From Isoetes taiwanensis (lineage: Eukaryota; Streptophyta; Lycopodiopsida; Isoetales; Isoetaceae), in NCBI GenBank assembly GCA_021234155.1, contig JAJEKV010000017.1, positions 17,306,372 through 17,370,371 on the forward strand: a DNA stretch of 64,000 nucleotides, given 5' to 3'. The notes under the pieces were generated by a model. That model saw only the letters and a program-made list of their open reading frames with translations. It had not been told where the DNA came from and did no database searches. Each line of letters begins with the position of its first letter. Positions within the stretch are counted from its first letter, which is position 1. Both the position numbers and the translations under genes were made by a program. Below are positions 33,201 to 46,300 of the stretch, piece by piece.

Positions 33201-33452
33201 CTTGTAAACTAGGGCATAGCATTGGCGTACTCTGAAGGTAACATGAAGGGTGGCCACATGCGACAATGTTTTGGAAGCCTCCACCCCAGAGCCTTGTCGG
33301 CACGGCAACGGAGGAGAGGCCCCCCACCTTCGAGCTCAATTGGGTAAAGATTGGAGGCCCAGAGTGGAACATTCCAAACTGGCCTCCGTTCCCCTCCGCT
33401 GCCAATTGGAGGCCGCCACCTCCTTGTTGAAATGGAAAAAATGACACGTGGC
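30269..33452. other. Long stretch without a recognisable gene
   Basis: No conserved coding content and no clear LTR for the chromovirus. 30300-30860 has loosely repeated phrases built on GATGATAGG, AAGTATG and ATCATGG. Two overlapping minus frames at 31807-32080 (for example ARMKQYIWLVEEKFLLFQGI) and a plus stretch at 32960-33103 (TDAGMTLDYLRWQYGFSTSD, KSRLRQTKLDP) look protein-like, but I cannot name them. Confidence 0.4.
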
Positions 33453-33509
33453 TCTCCCTCCCTCCCTCCCTCCCTCCCTCCCTCCCTCCCTCCCTCCCTC
33501 CCTCCCTCC
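33453..33509. repeat. (TCCC)n microsatellite
   Basis: About 14 perfect tandem TCCC units. The long frames over it that translate as repeated GGRE are a by-product of the repeat and not genes. Confidence 0.98.
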
Positions 33510-34397
33510 AAGCTTCGGGCACACACGGCTCATCCCAGGTGTATGGGCTCGGGTGTGTTTCAGGAATGCACTCCATGGATTGCATAGTACCACATCTCTA
33601 CATGATCATGACTAGTATGACGATGCCATTCATAATTATGCAAAGTTAGAAACAAGCTAACTTGAACTAGATCAACTTGAAGACATGGATCTACCATTAG
33701 CAAGCATAAAGAAAGTTGTGCTTCCAAAGTCGTCACTCAGATCAGGTCATGCTATGATCTATAATGGACATCGTTCTTCGTGGCATTGAACCAAGTAGGA
33801 AATGCAATCTATAGAGGTCAATATCAAGAGAAGAGGAGGAAAAAGGGAGGACAAAGAAGGGATAAGAAGAGCAATGCAAGCTTTTAGGAACCAAAATAGA
33901 ATAGAATAGAATTGTTTTTATCGTCCACGGAGAATAGAGGAAGACGCAGGCATCAAAAAACAAGGGTTAGTCTCCTTAATTTCTAGTTGAGATCCATATT
34001 TTTCGGTTCGACGTTGCGCTTGCCGACAAAAAATCTAATAGAAATTTTAGAGCTTCTATACAAAATTTGGCAAATACTCATTAGCTTATGCAAAATCTGG
34101 TGGAGCATGACATACAAGGGCAAATTATCTAGATAGAGGTATGAGGATCTTGAAGCTTGGGAAGAAGAAGATATGTCAAGAGGGAAAAGAAAAAGTCATC
34201 ACAACTATGAGATACCTATATAGGGCATTTGTGCAAAAGCGGTCCTTTAGGCTAATAAAAAGGGCAAAGGGCTTTGTTTTTAGCAGATTCGCTCGACATT
34301 GATGTAATAGACGACAGAACCTGACGTGGCGCCACGTAAGCTCCCAGCCAGCCGGAGGAGGAAGAAATAGATGCCGGAGTAAGGGCAGAGGCAACGT
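33510..34397. other. SMG1 upstream region
   Basis: No coding content recognised. A CTATATAG box at about 34216-34223 lies 175 bp before the start codon and could act as a TATA element; this is weak evidence. An in-frame TAA at 34380-34382 blocks extension of the first exon upstream. Confidence 0.4.
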
Positions 34398-37300
34398 ATG
34401 GGCGATGGATCTTCGATGTCGGGCATGCAGCTCGCCCTTCAGCAGCAGCAACAACAACAGAACCAAATTTTGGGGCTTTTGGCAACGGCCCTTGGCGATG
34501 GAGCTGGAGCTTCGGTTCCGGTGGATGATGCCACCCGGGCCGCAGCTCTGGCATCTTTACATCGTTCCATTTTGTTCCCACAATCTTGCCTTCTTGTACG
34601 CCGGCTATGGGCACGCCTCTTTCAAGGCCTGCAGCAGCTGCTTTCAGACAAGTAAGTTTCCTTGTATCTGATTTTAAGATTGTCACTGCAGCTTTTGCTG
34701 TTAAGTGTGTAATACTTTATTGCATTAAGCTCTGTAAACATTTTAGCCTAGGATTGTAAATCCAGCAGTTTAATCCTCCCATATACGCAGGAATTATGGA
34801 GTGAGACATCAAGCAGCTATTACATTTGGTAGCGTTTGTGCACTTGCAGCACCAGCTTTGCCAGCTTTGATGAATGGAAGACCAGTTCCTCCAGTTATGG
34901 GAAACCCAGCTGATAGATTCATGGGTTGGGCTTTACCAGAGCTAACTGAAGCCAGCATTAGAACAGATGAAGGTGCTGTTATGGCACTGGATGGAATTCG
35001 GGAATTCCTTAATGCAGGAGAAGTAGCTGCTGTGGAACGTTTTGTGCCAACTGTAATTGGAGTTTGCAGGGTGCTCTTGGAAGATGAAAGAACCTCCATG
35101 ACAGTTCTACAACATATACTGGGTCTTTTGACAAGCATTTCTCTAAGATTTCGTGGTTATTTTCAACTACAATTTGTAGACATGGTTGACTTATTGGTTG
35201 GATGGGCACTAGATCCCGAGCTCTCAGACACGTACAGATGCGCAATTACAGACAGTTTGTTCCAATTTAAAGGTCTTTGGGCAACCAATTTACACTTCTC
35301 ATTGAATCTGTTAAGGAAGTTCTTAGATGATATGGAAATTCTAGCACAAGATGTGGCCTTGAGTATTCCACAGCAGAAACACAGGTTGCTGGCATTGGCT
35401 TCTTGCTTTCTAGCTGTTCTTCATGCTTCTACGCTTGGTGCAGTAGAAGCTGGAAATATTGATATCTTTTTACAGCCACTTAAAGAAATTCAGCCTCGAT
35501 TGCTTTCCTGCTTTGCAAGTGCCAATAAGAAGTTTGGTGATCTGACATGGACTATGCAATCTGCTCAAATTGTGGTTCTTCTTGCAGACACATTGAAAGG
35601 CAACTTTGCAGAATTTTATGCTATAGCAATGGACATAATACTTGAGAAGGTGGCACCTGAAAGCATTTGTGCCACCATTGGTCTGATGCCTGGTTCCACT
35701 ACACCACCCCTAACATCAGCACAGATACAAAGTTTGTTGAAGATGAATTTAAAGATAATAGTCTCCCAGGGGATCTTCTTTCTGCCTTCTGGATGCAGGA
35801 AGCTTCTTAAAATAGATTGCCCCTTTTCGAAATTAAGACTGCACCCAAACCGTGCAGTAGCTAATGCTGTTGCCACAACTTATTTATCCCTTCTGCGACA
35901 TCCCGCTGGTGCAGTTTCTTTGGAAGCCTCAAAATGCTTAAGAACGGAGCTGGAGCATTTAAGCAAGTTCTTATTCAGTGCATATAGGGAGGGAAATTCC
36001 TTTGTGCAATTGTCATTAGAGTTTAATGAGGTTTCTCAGGCCCATGATCTGTGCCAACATGAAGTTATAGCATTGTTCAGGTTCGACATTGTTTCTCTGC
36101 TTGGAAGTGTTTGTCTTAGGTCAAATCAGTGTACAGTGAAGATGGATGGGCATGCAGATGAACATACAGGTAACGGATTTCATCCACAATTTTTTCAGGC
36201 TCTAGAACTAAAGGATTTTCTGCTGGAGAAATTGAACCCATTTGAAGCACCTTTGAAATGGTATCCTGACCTTCAGCTTGCATTAGTTCATGCACTAAGG
36301 AGGCTAAGCTGTCTTATAATTTCGACACAGGCATGCAGTCTTACTAATCTGTCTAGAGATGGTAGTTTGTCGAATGAACTCAGGAATAGTCATAGTTATC
36401 ACGGGACGTTTTTGGATTGCTTCAATGAGTCCATTATGGTAATATCACAAGGTTTGCATACCCATTCTAGCCAGGGTATCAAGCTTGAATCACTTGGCTG
36501 GCTTATGGCTTTAGCGCAATTTATGAAGTCTTATCCTGATAATGAGTGGCCAACTTTGAACAAAGAAGCAAAGGATAACCTGATCACTGGTATGAAACTA
36601 AACCGCAATATTATGTCATTATTACTGGCATGTACCTCAGACAGAGAGCCTCGTATCAGGGAATCAGTGGTAAATGTACTGGACGTTTTATTACAGGCAG
36701 AAATCTTTACAGCTTCGCAACTACATGCGGTCACTACTGTTGCTCTCGAACAGCTTGGTGATTCTGATCCTGCTGTTCAGGCATCCTATCGGAATTTGTT
36801 GCTATGCTTTGCAATTGGTTCGTTGTGGACTCAAGGGAGAAGCAGAATGGACCAGGCTGATGTCTTTGCAGATGGTGATGAATGTCCATTATGTATTGAC
36901 AGCAAGATTAAACATTGGTTACAAATATCTATATCACGGCCATGCACAACGCATCTTAGACCCCATCAAGTGCTCTGCATGTTCAATTACGTTTCTCAGC
37001 GTAGGCAGGTTCTTCCTTCAAATTGGCTCCAGCGTTTGGTATACAACTCTCCTGGATATTTTAAGAGTGAAGCATTGACGGCTGGTGACGATGGTGATAA
37101 TGGAAAAGAGGACATTACAGGATTGGAAATAAAGATGAATATTGACTTATTGGAAAGCGTTTATGCAAGTAACAACCTTGCTGCAGCATGGTGGTTAATT
37201 CAAGAGACAGCACGTCATTGTGTCACATTGAGGCTCCGTACTCACCTTGGTGGCCCAACACAAACCTTTGCAGCATTAGAGCGCATGCTGTTAGACATTC

Positions 37301-40300
37301 CTCAGATTGTGCAAACTGGTTCTGGACAGCAGGAAGGCATCGGCCTCAAAGGTTCTTTAAATTCAAAACTGCTCCCCATGCGCCTACTTCTGGAGCTTGT
37401 TGAAGGGTTGCAAAAAAATATTTATAATGCTTACGAAGGATCAACTATATTGCCGGCTTTAGCACCGCCCAGTGCAGTTTTCTTTCGTGCCAATAAGAAA
37501 GTGTGCGAGGAGTGGTTTGTTAGGATTCGGGAAGCTTTAGTGAATGCGAGCGTCGCTATTCACTGCCATTCTGCGACAGTACATCATGCCATGCTTCAAC
37601 TCCAAGACTTACGTGCTAGGGTAGTCAGAGAATTGCCGCGAGCACAAGCATCTGAGAGTGGAATGTCTTTGAGGCTTAAGACTCAGAGGGACGTCCTAAG
37701 GGTATTGCGTCAGGCATCCCTTGCACTTTGCAAATCTTATGAAGCTGATGCTTTGCTTGGACTCCATGCATGGGCTTCTACGGCATTTAGTGCAGTGCTT
37801 GAGGATGGGCCATTAGCGCAGAAGGCAGGCAGTTTATTTGGGCCCTTGGGATGGATGAAAGGCCTAGTTTTTCAGGCAAATAAACAATTTGAAAGGGCTT
37901 CGGGCCATTTTATGCAGTTATTACAATCAGAAGAGGCACTAAATGCTATGGGGGCAGATGGTGTGCAATTTACAATCGCTCGAATAGTTGAATGTTATGC
38001 TGCTATTGCCGATTGGCCATCCCTGGACAGCTGTTTGCAAGATTTGCAGCTGTTGCGGACAAAACATGCAGGCAAGCCATATGCTGGGGCTTTAACTACA
38101 GCAGGAAATGACATGAATGCTATCCATGCATTATCCCGCTTTGATATGGGTGATGTGCAGGGAGCTTGGGGATATTTGGATTTGACACCGCAAAGTAGTA
38201 ATGAACTAACTGTTGATCCTCGACTAGCCCTACAAAGAAGTGAGCAAATGCTTCTACAGGCAATGCTTCGGAAAGAGGAAGAAAAGAAGGATGCATTACG
38301 AGAATTAACTGTGGCGAAAACAATGCTGGATGAAGTCTTAATGATGTCTGCACTTGATGACATTTCTGAAGTAGCTCCATATATATTGCAGCTAAGCTGC
38401 ATTGACGTGTTTGAACAGAGCTTATGCCCGAGTAAAGAATCAAGTGACTCTAAAATGAGGTCAAATGTGGTAAACGTTTTTCCCCATGTTTTAAGACATG
38501 CTTTGGATGCCCCCTATCAGGATTGCCAATTGTGGCTTAAGCTTCAACGCGTTTACCGGCATATTTATCCAAATTCACGTAGTACATTGCAGCTCCAACA
38601 AAACCTTATTAGGCTGGCTCGAAAGAGTTATAATTTTAGGCTAGCGCACCGATTGTTGAACGATATGCCTACCACTGAAGAGTTGAAAAGCAAAGACAGC
38701 CCAACAGAGTGGCCATCGATCTTGTCTGGAGTCCAGTATGAAAGCATTCTTCTGTTGCACTCGGAGGGTAAGGAAGAAGAATCCATTATTGAGCTTTGGA
38801 ATCTTCTACGGAGCTCCATGTTTGCCTATCCTGAAGAACATAGTAGCGGAGAAGTTAGCATGCTGAAGGCAAGGGCAAGCATGAAGTTCTCATCATGGCT
38901 ACAGGAGGATGGTATGCCTCCTAGCTTATTTGCGAAGATGTGTTTTGATAAGAAGTCTAAGAGTGATGGTCATTTGAATATCCTAAATGATGGGTTGTCT
39001 GCCAAAATCAACAGTGAATTAAGTAACACTGATTCTGCATTGGTTCTTAACGAAGCTATTGCAGCTGGTTATAAAGCTGCCACGCTATTATGCCCAGAAC
39101 TTTCTCAAGCATGGTTCTCATTTGCTTCTTGGTGTTATTTGCAAGCTAGGTCTTGCCTTTCTAAAACTGCAAAGATTTCTAAGCCAGTTATATTTGATGA
39201 ATTGCTGAATTTAGATTTCAGTACAGATGGCTTCGCTCTTTCTGACGATGAAGTGGCACGCATGTATCAGCTTATTGATGATGCGGTAGGAACACTTACT
39301 GAAGGATATGATTCTGAGAAAGCAAAAGCTAAAGATGATTTGGTTAAAAGATTAGTTCATCTATTGCAAGCTGCAGCTGGACTAGTAGGCATTGAGGATT
39401 GGGACATTGAGTCTCCTTCCATGGTGCTGTCATCACAATTGCAACAAGAGTTGCACCTATTAGATCCATCTAGTAGAAATTGTCTCATACAAGAATTGAT
39501 GCAACTTTGGCGGATGTTACGGAGGCGACGTGTTTCATGGTTTGGTCGTGCTGCGCACGGCTTCTTGAAATATCTTAGCCTATCTAACAGGAAACTTCCC
39601 GTTAAGGACACATGTAAAAGCCTTTTGGACACCACGAAGCCTTCCAGTAGAGAGAGCGTTCTTAGTGCTACATTATACGTGTTACAGATTATACAGAACT
39701 ATGGGGTGGAGTTAGCAGATGTCCTTTATGATGGGTTATCTGCGGTCCCTCCATCTCCTTGGCAGGTAAGTCTTTGTAAAGCTAATTGTGGTCTAGAAGT
39801 ATAGTCAGTAGCAAATTTAAAACAGAAAGGTTACAAAATGAGGGGTTATTATATTACGAAATTGCACTCAGTGGGGTTATCATGTAGGCATTGGACGCTA
39901 GTCTTAACCACTTTTCACAATAACAGATAGAATCTATGAGCTCCACAGTTTTAACTCTCTCTTTCTGCTTGCAGGAAATAACCCCTCAATTATTTGCTCG
40001 CTTAAGCAGTCACCCTGAACCAAGTGTAAGAAAACAGGTTCAAGGTTTACTAATGTCATTGGCAAATGTATCTCCGTGGACCATTGTTTATCCAACACTT
40101 GTTGACCTCTATGCCAACGAAGGTCAACCTTCAGAAGAGCTGAACAACATTTTGAACTGTCTGGTACGTAATTGGACCTTTTGTTTCAAGCTTGCTTTGC
40201 CTAATTAACTTAGGTTGCAAACACATGGAAGTGGCTTTTGTATTTCAACTGTTGTTAATTGTTAAACTATCAATGTCTGAACCTTTGGCCTAATTCCAGT

Positions 40301-43300
40301 GCTTGATATTATACCAACTGCATTCTCCAATCTGGGCCCATTATTACTCACTTTTAGTCATTGACCACTGTACGTTTGGACTATATAAGTTTATGTTGAT
40401 GAGTGACTGATTGTACATTGAAAGAAGCTTATATGGCTTATCTTGGATCACATGAAACAAGGTTAGAACCTAAGCTGCATTTTCTATAACTCAACCATCT
40501 AGAGGTTTTTATTAAGTAGAAAATATGGCTGTTCAATTTTGAACAGTTCTACTGTAAAATCACAAATGGCAATCTCGTTTTTTATTAAGTAGAAAATATG
40601 GCTGTTCAATTTTGAACAGTTCTACTGTAAAATCACAAATGGCAATCTCGTTGTTTACGTTACTGCTTTCCATGGCTCCTAAACTGGGCAAATTTTTATT
40701 ATGCTAAAGTATAGAATAGAGACAATTTAAAATTTTCTGCCATGGTACTATTTGTTTGGTTTCTTGGGTTCAAAGAGCTGAATTCCAACGGGCACAGATG
40801 AAATTGCATCCAAAGTTGGTGAATGACGTGCGATTGATGATAAATGAGCTTGGGTCAATCACTGTGTTATGGGAGGAACAATGGCTCAGTACTCTCCAAG
40901 ACCTTCATGCAGGTATAGAAAGTGGTATCAGTCTAATATCCATTTGTTTTTACTGTTCTTTTTCTTTTGTTCACTATTCTGCTTTTGCCAGATGTCACAC
41001 GCCGGATCAACACCTTGACAGATGAAGCTGCAAGGGTGGCTGAGAACCCAACTCTTAACCATGCTGAAAAGCAACGAATAAATGCTGCAAAATATACTGC
41101 AATGATGGCTCCTGTGGTAATAGCCTTAGAGCGTCGCCTTCTTGCTACTTCAAGGCCACCAGAAACGCCCCATGAAGAGTGGTTTCAAGAAACCTATGGT
41201 GGGCAATTGAAGTCCGCTATTTCTAACTTTAAAGCACCACCTACTGGAAATATTACTGTCAATGATGTTTGGGGACCATTCGATGCCATTGCTTCATCTC
41301 TTGCCAACCACCATAAACGGTCTTCAGCACTACTGAGTGATGTTGCTCCTCGTCTTGCCATTCTTAAATGTTCTGATGCACCGATGCCTGGTCTGGAAGT
41401 GCAGACTAACGTGTCCTATGGGAGCTCTGCACATGTCTCAGGTGCTTGTAATGGAGTCAATAGTGGAGTGAATATTGCAGGAGTGGTGACAGTGGCTGCT
41501 TTTGATGAACACATTTCAATCCTTGCCACAAAAACAAAACCAAAGAAGATTTCTTTTGTTGGATCTGATGGTCGGCATTACACCTACCTTTTGAAGGGGA
41601 GGGAGGACCTTAGGCTTGATGCAAGGATTATGCAATTATTGCGAGCTGTTAATAGCATGCTACATGCATCTGGTAAAACGAGGCATCGCGGTTTAGGTGT
41701 TCGTTATTATTCGGTTACACCACTAAGTGGCCGAGCTGGCTTGATTCAATGGGTTGAAAATGTGACCAGCATCTACAGTGTTTTTAAAGCATGGCAACAA
41801 CGAGCACAGGCTGCTCAACTTTCATCCAACACACCTCCGGGCAATAATACTGTACCTCCTCCTGTGCCACGCCCTAGTGATATGTTCTATGGAAAGATTA
41901 TTCCAGCTTTAAAAGAGCTGGGCTTGAGAAAAATTATTTCCCGTAGAGACTGGCCCCAAGAAGTCAAAAGAAAAGTTCTTTTGGATCTTATGAAGGACAC
42001 CCCAAGGCAATTGCTATATCGAGAATTATGGTGTGCAAGTGAAGGCCTCAAGGCTTTCAATATGAAAGTAAAGAGGTATTCTTGTTTCAGATGTGATTTT
42101 CTCCAAACTGCCTTTTTTTTTTCAATGTTTAAAGCTGTTTTGGTTTCTCAGGTTTTCAGGAAGTGTGGGTGTCATGAGTATCGTTGGCCACATTTTAGGT
42201 TTGGGTGATCGGCACTTGGACAATATTCTTTTGGATTTTCATACTGGTGATATCGTACACATCGATTACAACGTTTGCTTTGACAAAGGTCTACGGCTGA
42301 AAATTCCTGAAATTGTACCTTTCCGCCTCACACAAACGATTCAAGCTGCATTAGGTCCAACTGGCACGGAAGGCATGTTCCGTAAAGATTGCGAAGCAGT
42401 GTTGGAGGCATTACAATGCAGCAAGGATGTAATCCTAATGCTTCTTGAAGTATTTATTTGGGACCCATTGGTTGAGTGGATGAAAGGTGATGGCCTTGAT
42501 GAAGCCACAATTGGTGGTGAAGAACGTAAGGGTATGGAGTTAGCTGTGAGTCTTAGTCTGTTTGCCTCACATGTGCAGGAAAATCGCGTAGCTCTTCAGG
42601 TGAAGATGATTTTCCACCCATTAGTCAAGCTTATAACTGTGTAATAGGTTTATGCTTTAATTGTTATCTTCAAAGTTAGAGTACCTGAACTTATTAGTCA
42701 ATTCAAGTACTGCTTGGTAAAGTGGATGCATGAACAAGGGCGCTGTCTTCGTTGCACAAGGGTTGTTCATTTTAAAACCATGGTTATTTTATGTTCAAAT
42801 TACTTTGCCATCATAAGAAGTGAGCAGATTTAGAAAAAATCTCCATACATCAAATTTTACGTTGGTGGTCGCCATTCAGAACATGAGGTTCCACAAGAGC
42901 AATAAGTATTATTGCTTTCTAAAATTCCATGAGGGATTTGATGCAGTCAGTGAGTACAAGTACTCGGTTTTGCTATTATATGGACACGTGATGTTACTTC
43001 CTGCCATTTCAACTGCTCTATTAATGATGTGGGACGTCCGTGTAAAGCTCATCACCAGCGTTTACTTAGGATTCTAAGTGGAAGGCTGTTGTTTAGTATG
43101 TCAGATGCTTCCTGAGAGTACGGTGTTCACCTATTTGGTCTGCATTAATGGAATGATTAACTCGACTCCCAAACATAGATTTTAATCAAAAGTTCTTGTC
43201 ATAGTTCAAATTTACATGGCAAGTGATGCTGTTTTCTGATTTTTTAATTTTACATATATGCAGGAGCACCATGATCAGCTTCTGTCAAATTTGCCTGCTG

Positions 43301-46300
43301 TTTTGTCTACACTTCAGGTAGAAAAGCTCAAAACAACCTTGCTTAATAAAATTCCATGCATTAGGAACTTTAGCTCATTATGTTATTGGTCACTGCAGAA
43401 TTTTAAAGAAGCATATGAAAATTTCGAGAAGGTATCTTCTCTGGCATTCCTTGCAGACCAGAAGATGGCTGCTGCAGCCAAGGCTGAATCTAATGCAAGA
43501 GCAGTCATGTCAGAGGCTTCATCTAGCCTGGAGAATGTCCGTATGTCTTATGAACTACAAGCTAGAGACTATTCACAAGCTAAAGGCGTGGTGGCTGAGG
43601 CAGCTAGGGAGACAACACGCTGGGTGGAGAATCACACTAGAGTACTTGATGCCTTGCGAAATGGGTCTATCCCAGAAGGCCATGCAAGTGGGCAGCTAGC
43701 AGGTTCTCCAGAGGCTGTATCTTTAATATCTGCCGTTCTTGCGGCAGGTGTACCACTAACAATTGTTCCCGAGCCAACGCAAATGCATTGTCGTGAGGTA
43801 GACAGGGAGATCTCGCAGTTAAGCACAGCTCGTCATGAATCGGCAGTGCTTGCAGTGAAGGTTTTGCAGGCGTATTCTTTGGCATTGCAGAGGCTTTTGC
43901 CACCAAACTATGTGACTACTAGTTACGTTCATGGTTGGGCTCAGGTTTTGCAGCTCTGTGTTAGGCAGCATTCTACTGATGCTTTTACAGCTGCGAAAAG
44001 GCAGGCAGTTGAACTTCTATCCAGAGGTCGTGGTGATCACGATGAAGTTATATTACGAGAACATGAATCTCTACGGTTGCATATTGAAAGGCTTTTGAAG
44101 GACTTCAAGAAATTGCAGGATGATTCTAGAGAGCTTGAAGGATCAATTGACCCAGATGCAGAAAAAAAATCCAAAGACCGGCTTATGGCAATCTTTACAC
44201 GTCATCTCCAATCCATGGGTTTTCCTAAAAAGGATGATGACTCTTCTGCAGGCTCTAAGCTTGATGAAAAGGATGCAGCATCCTTTGATGTGGACGAGAA
44301 ACGGACTAAGGTGATAACTGTATTGCAGTCCGCAGCTGCTGCTATTTATACCGAGATTGGAGATAAGCTGATGGCTTTACGCTGCGCAGCTATTGACAAG
44401 CCACTATTTGGCGGTGGCGATGATGTTCATTTTCAGAATCAGAAATGGTGCTTTCAGGAGCTGCAAGAATTAATTGAGAGATGTGCACTGGTCTCAGGCA
44501 TCTTGTCAGAAGTTCAGCAGCTTTTCTCCCAAGGACCCTCGCAACAGGTTGTGGATTACTGGGATTCTTCTTTACAAGGAATTCACAAATGGATAACAAG
44601 CTGCCAAACTTGCGTTTCAGGAGTAAAGAGTCTAATTACACAATTGGTAAATGTTGTACTTCCAGAGACGACTAAAGCTGCCTTTTCTCGTGATCCTGCT
44701 GTTATGGAAGCTTTTGCTTCCTTGTCACAAATACGTGGCACCATTGACACTGCGCTAGAACAGGTTCTTGAAATTCAGAAACAAAAGTCAGCTTTACTAG
44801 AATTAGAGGAAACATATTATGAGAAGGTTGGAGATATATCTCGCCGCCAATCTTTGCTTGGGGAAGCGGCAGCAGGGGGCAGGGATCATTTATCATGGGA
44901 GGAGGCCGAGGAGCTCGCAACCCAAGAAGAACTCTGCCGTGAGCAGTTAGAGACGTTGCATAGGGCTTGGTCTCAACGTAGTGCCCAAACCTCTGCATTG
45001 ATAAGGAAAGAAGGGAGTATAAAAGCTACGTTGGCAGCTGCTGAACAGCGTTTCGAAAGCTTAATATGCTTGGACAGGGATGATCTGCATTTAGTGAGGG
45101 GGAAAGTTATATTGGCAGCCTTTGCAAAGGTATTTTTGGCCATGGAGACTTTGGATCACTCATTATTTTCCCTTGGAAGTGGGTCAGCGGAGGTTAACAA
45201 ACATCCACTTCAGCTGGATAGCTTGGCAGCTGGGTTTCCAGGTCTGGAATATATTTGGCAGGCCTCACATATACTGCAAGACAAGACATTTTTTGTATGG
45301 AAAGTGGGTATAATGGATATTCTACTGGATTCGTGTGTCCGAGATGCTTCAAGCATTGATTGTTCTATCAGTCTAGAACAATCATCAAGTAATCAAAAAA
45401 AGAGGTTTGAAGGACAATTACAAACCCTTTTAGATCTTTATTTACGAGAACGTTTGACACCACAATTTTTGGAATTAATAACAAGGGAGACATTGCTATT
45501 AAAACCAAGCTCCGCAAGTGAAGTAAAAGAAGATGCTCAACAGTTGAAAAAGGAGGGAGAACGTATTAGGAGGGCTATTCGGCTTCTTCATGAGTATTGT
45601 GATGTTCATGAAACAGTGCGAGCTGCAAGAACTGCTGCTTCTACAATGAAACAACAGGCAGATGAAGTTATGCAAAGTCTTCAAGCTACCCAAATGGAGG
45701 TAGCCAGACTTGAATGGCTGCACGATTCTATATTGTTACGGCTTGAGTCCGAAGGGCTGCTTTTAGGAATGCCCAATGGACTTGCTGGTAATAAAGCTGG
45801 ATTGAGCCTGGCATGGTGGAATAGGAAACTATTGCTGGAGAATTTACAGTCAGCTGTGAAGTCAATAAGAAGGGCAACAGAAGGCCTACAAGGGTTTGAC
45901 GTTGCCAGCATGTCTGCTGAAGAACAGTTGGACAGGGCAATGGCGTGGGCATGTGCAGGCTCAATCACAAGTGCTTCAGGAACTGGTCAATCTAATCGCT
46001 CTGTTGGCATTCCTTCTGAGTTTCATGAGCATCTTCGCCGGAGGCAACAACTTTTATGGGCTGCAAAAGAAGAGGTTAACAATATTGTAAGGTTGTGTGT
46101 GGCAATTTTAGAGTTTGAAGCTTCTCGGGAAGGGGTTCTGGACACAGAAACAAATAGTCTGGAGCAAAATGCTTGGCAGCAAGGGTATCAAAATATAATT
46201 GCCAGACTGGAAGCTACTTGTCTGTCATTCACAAGTAAGATGCTTACCTGCATACATGCCTGATTTTAACCCTCTTTAGCTTCGTATTAACTAGTTAGAA

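Noticed and set aside
33100-33593. Overlapping frames of 64-161 codons with GGRE repeats
   Set aside because: They are produced by the (TCCC)n microsatellite, are open in several frames on both strands and have no other coding signal.
34809-39635. Minus-strand open frames opposite SMG1 exon 2
   Set aside because: They are shadows of the long plus-strand coding exon and show no independent motif.
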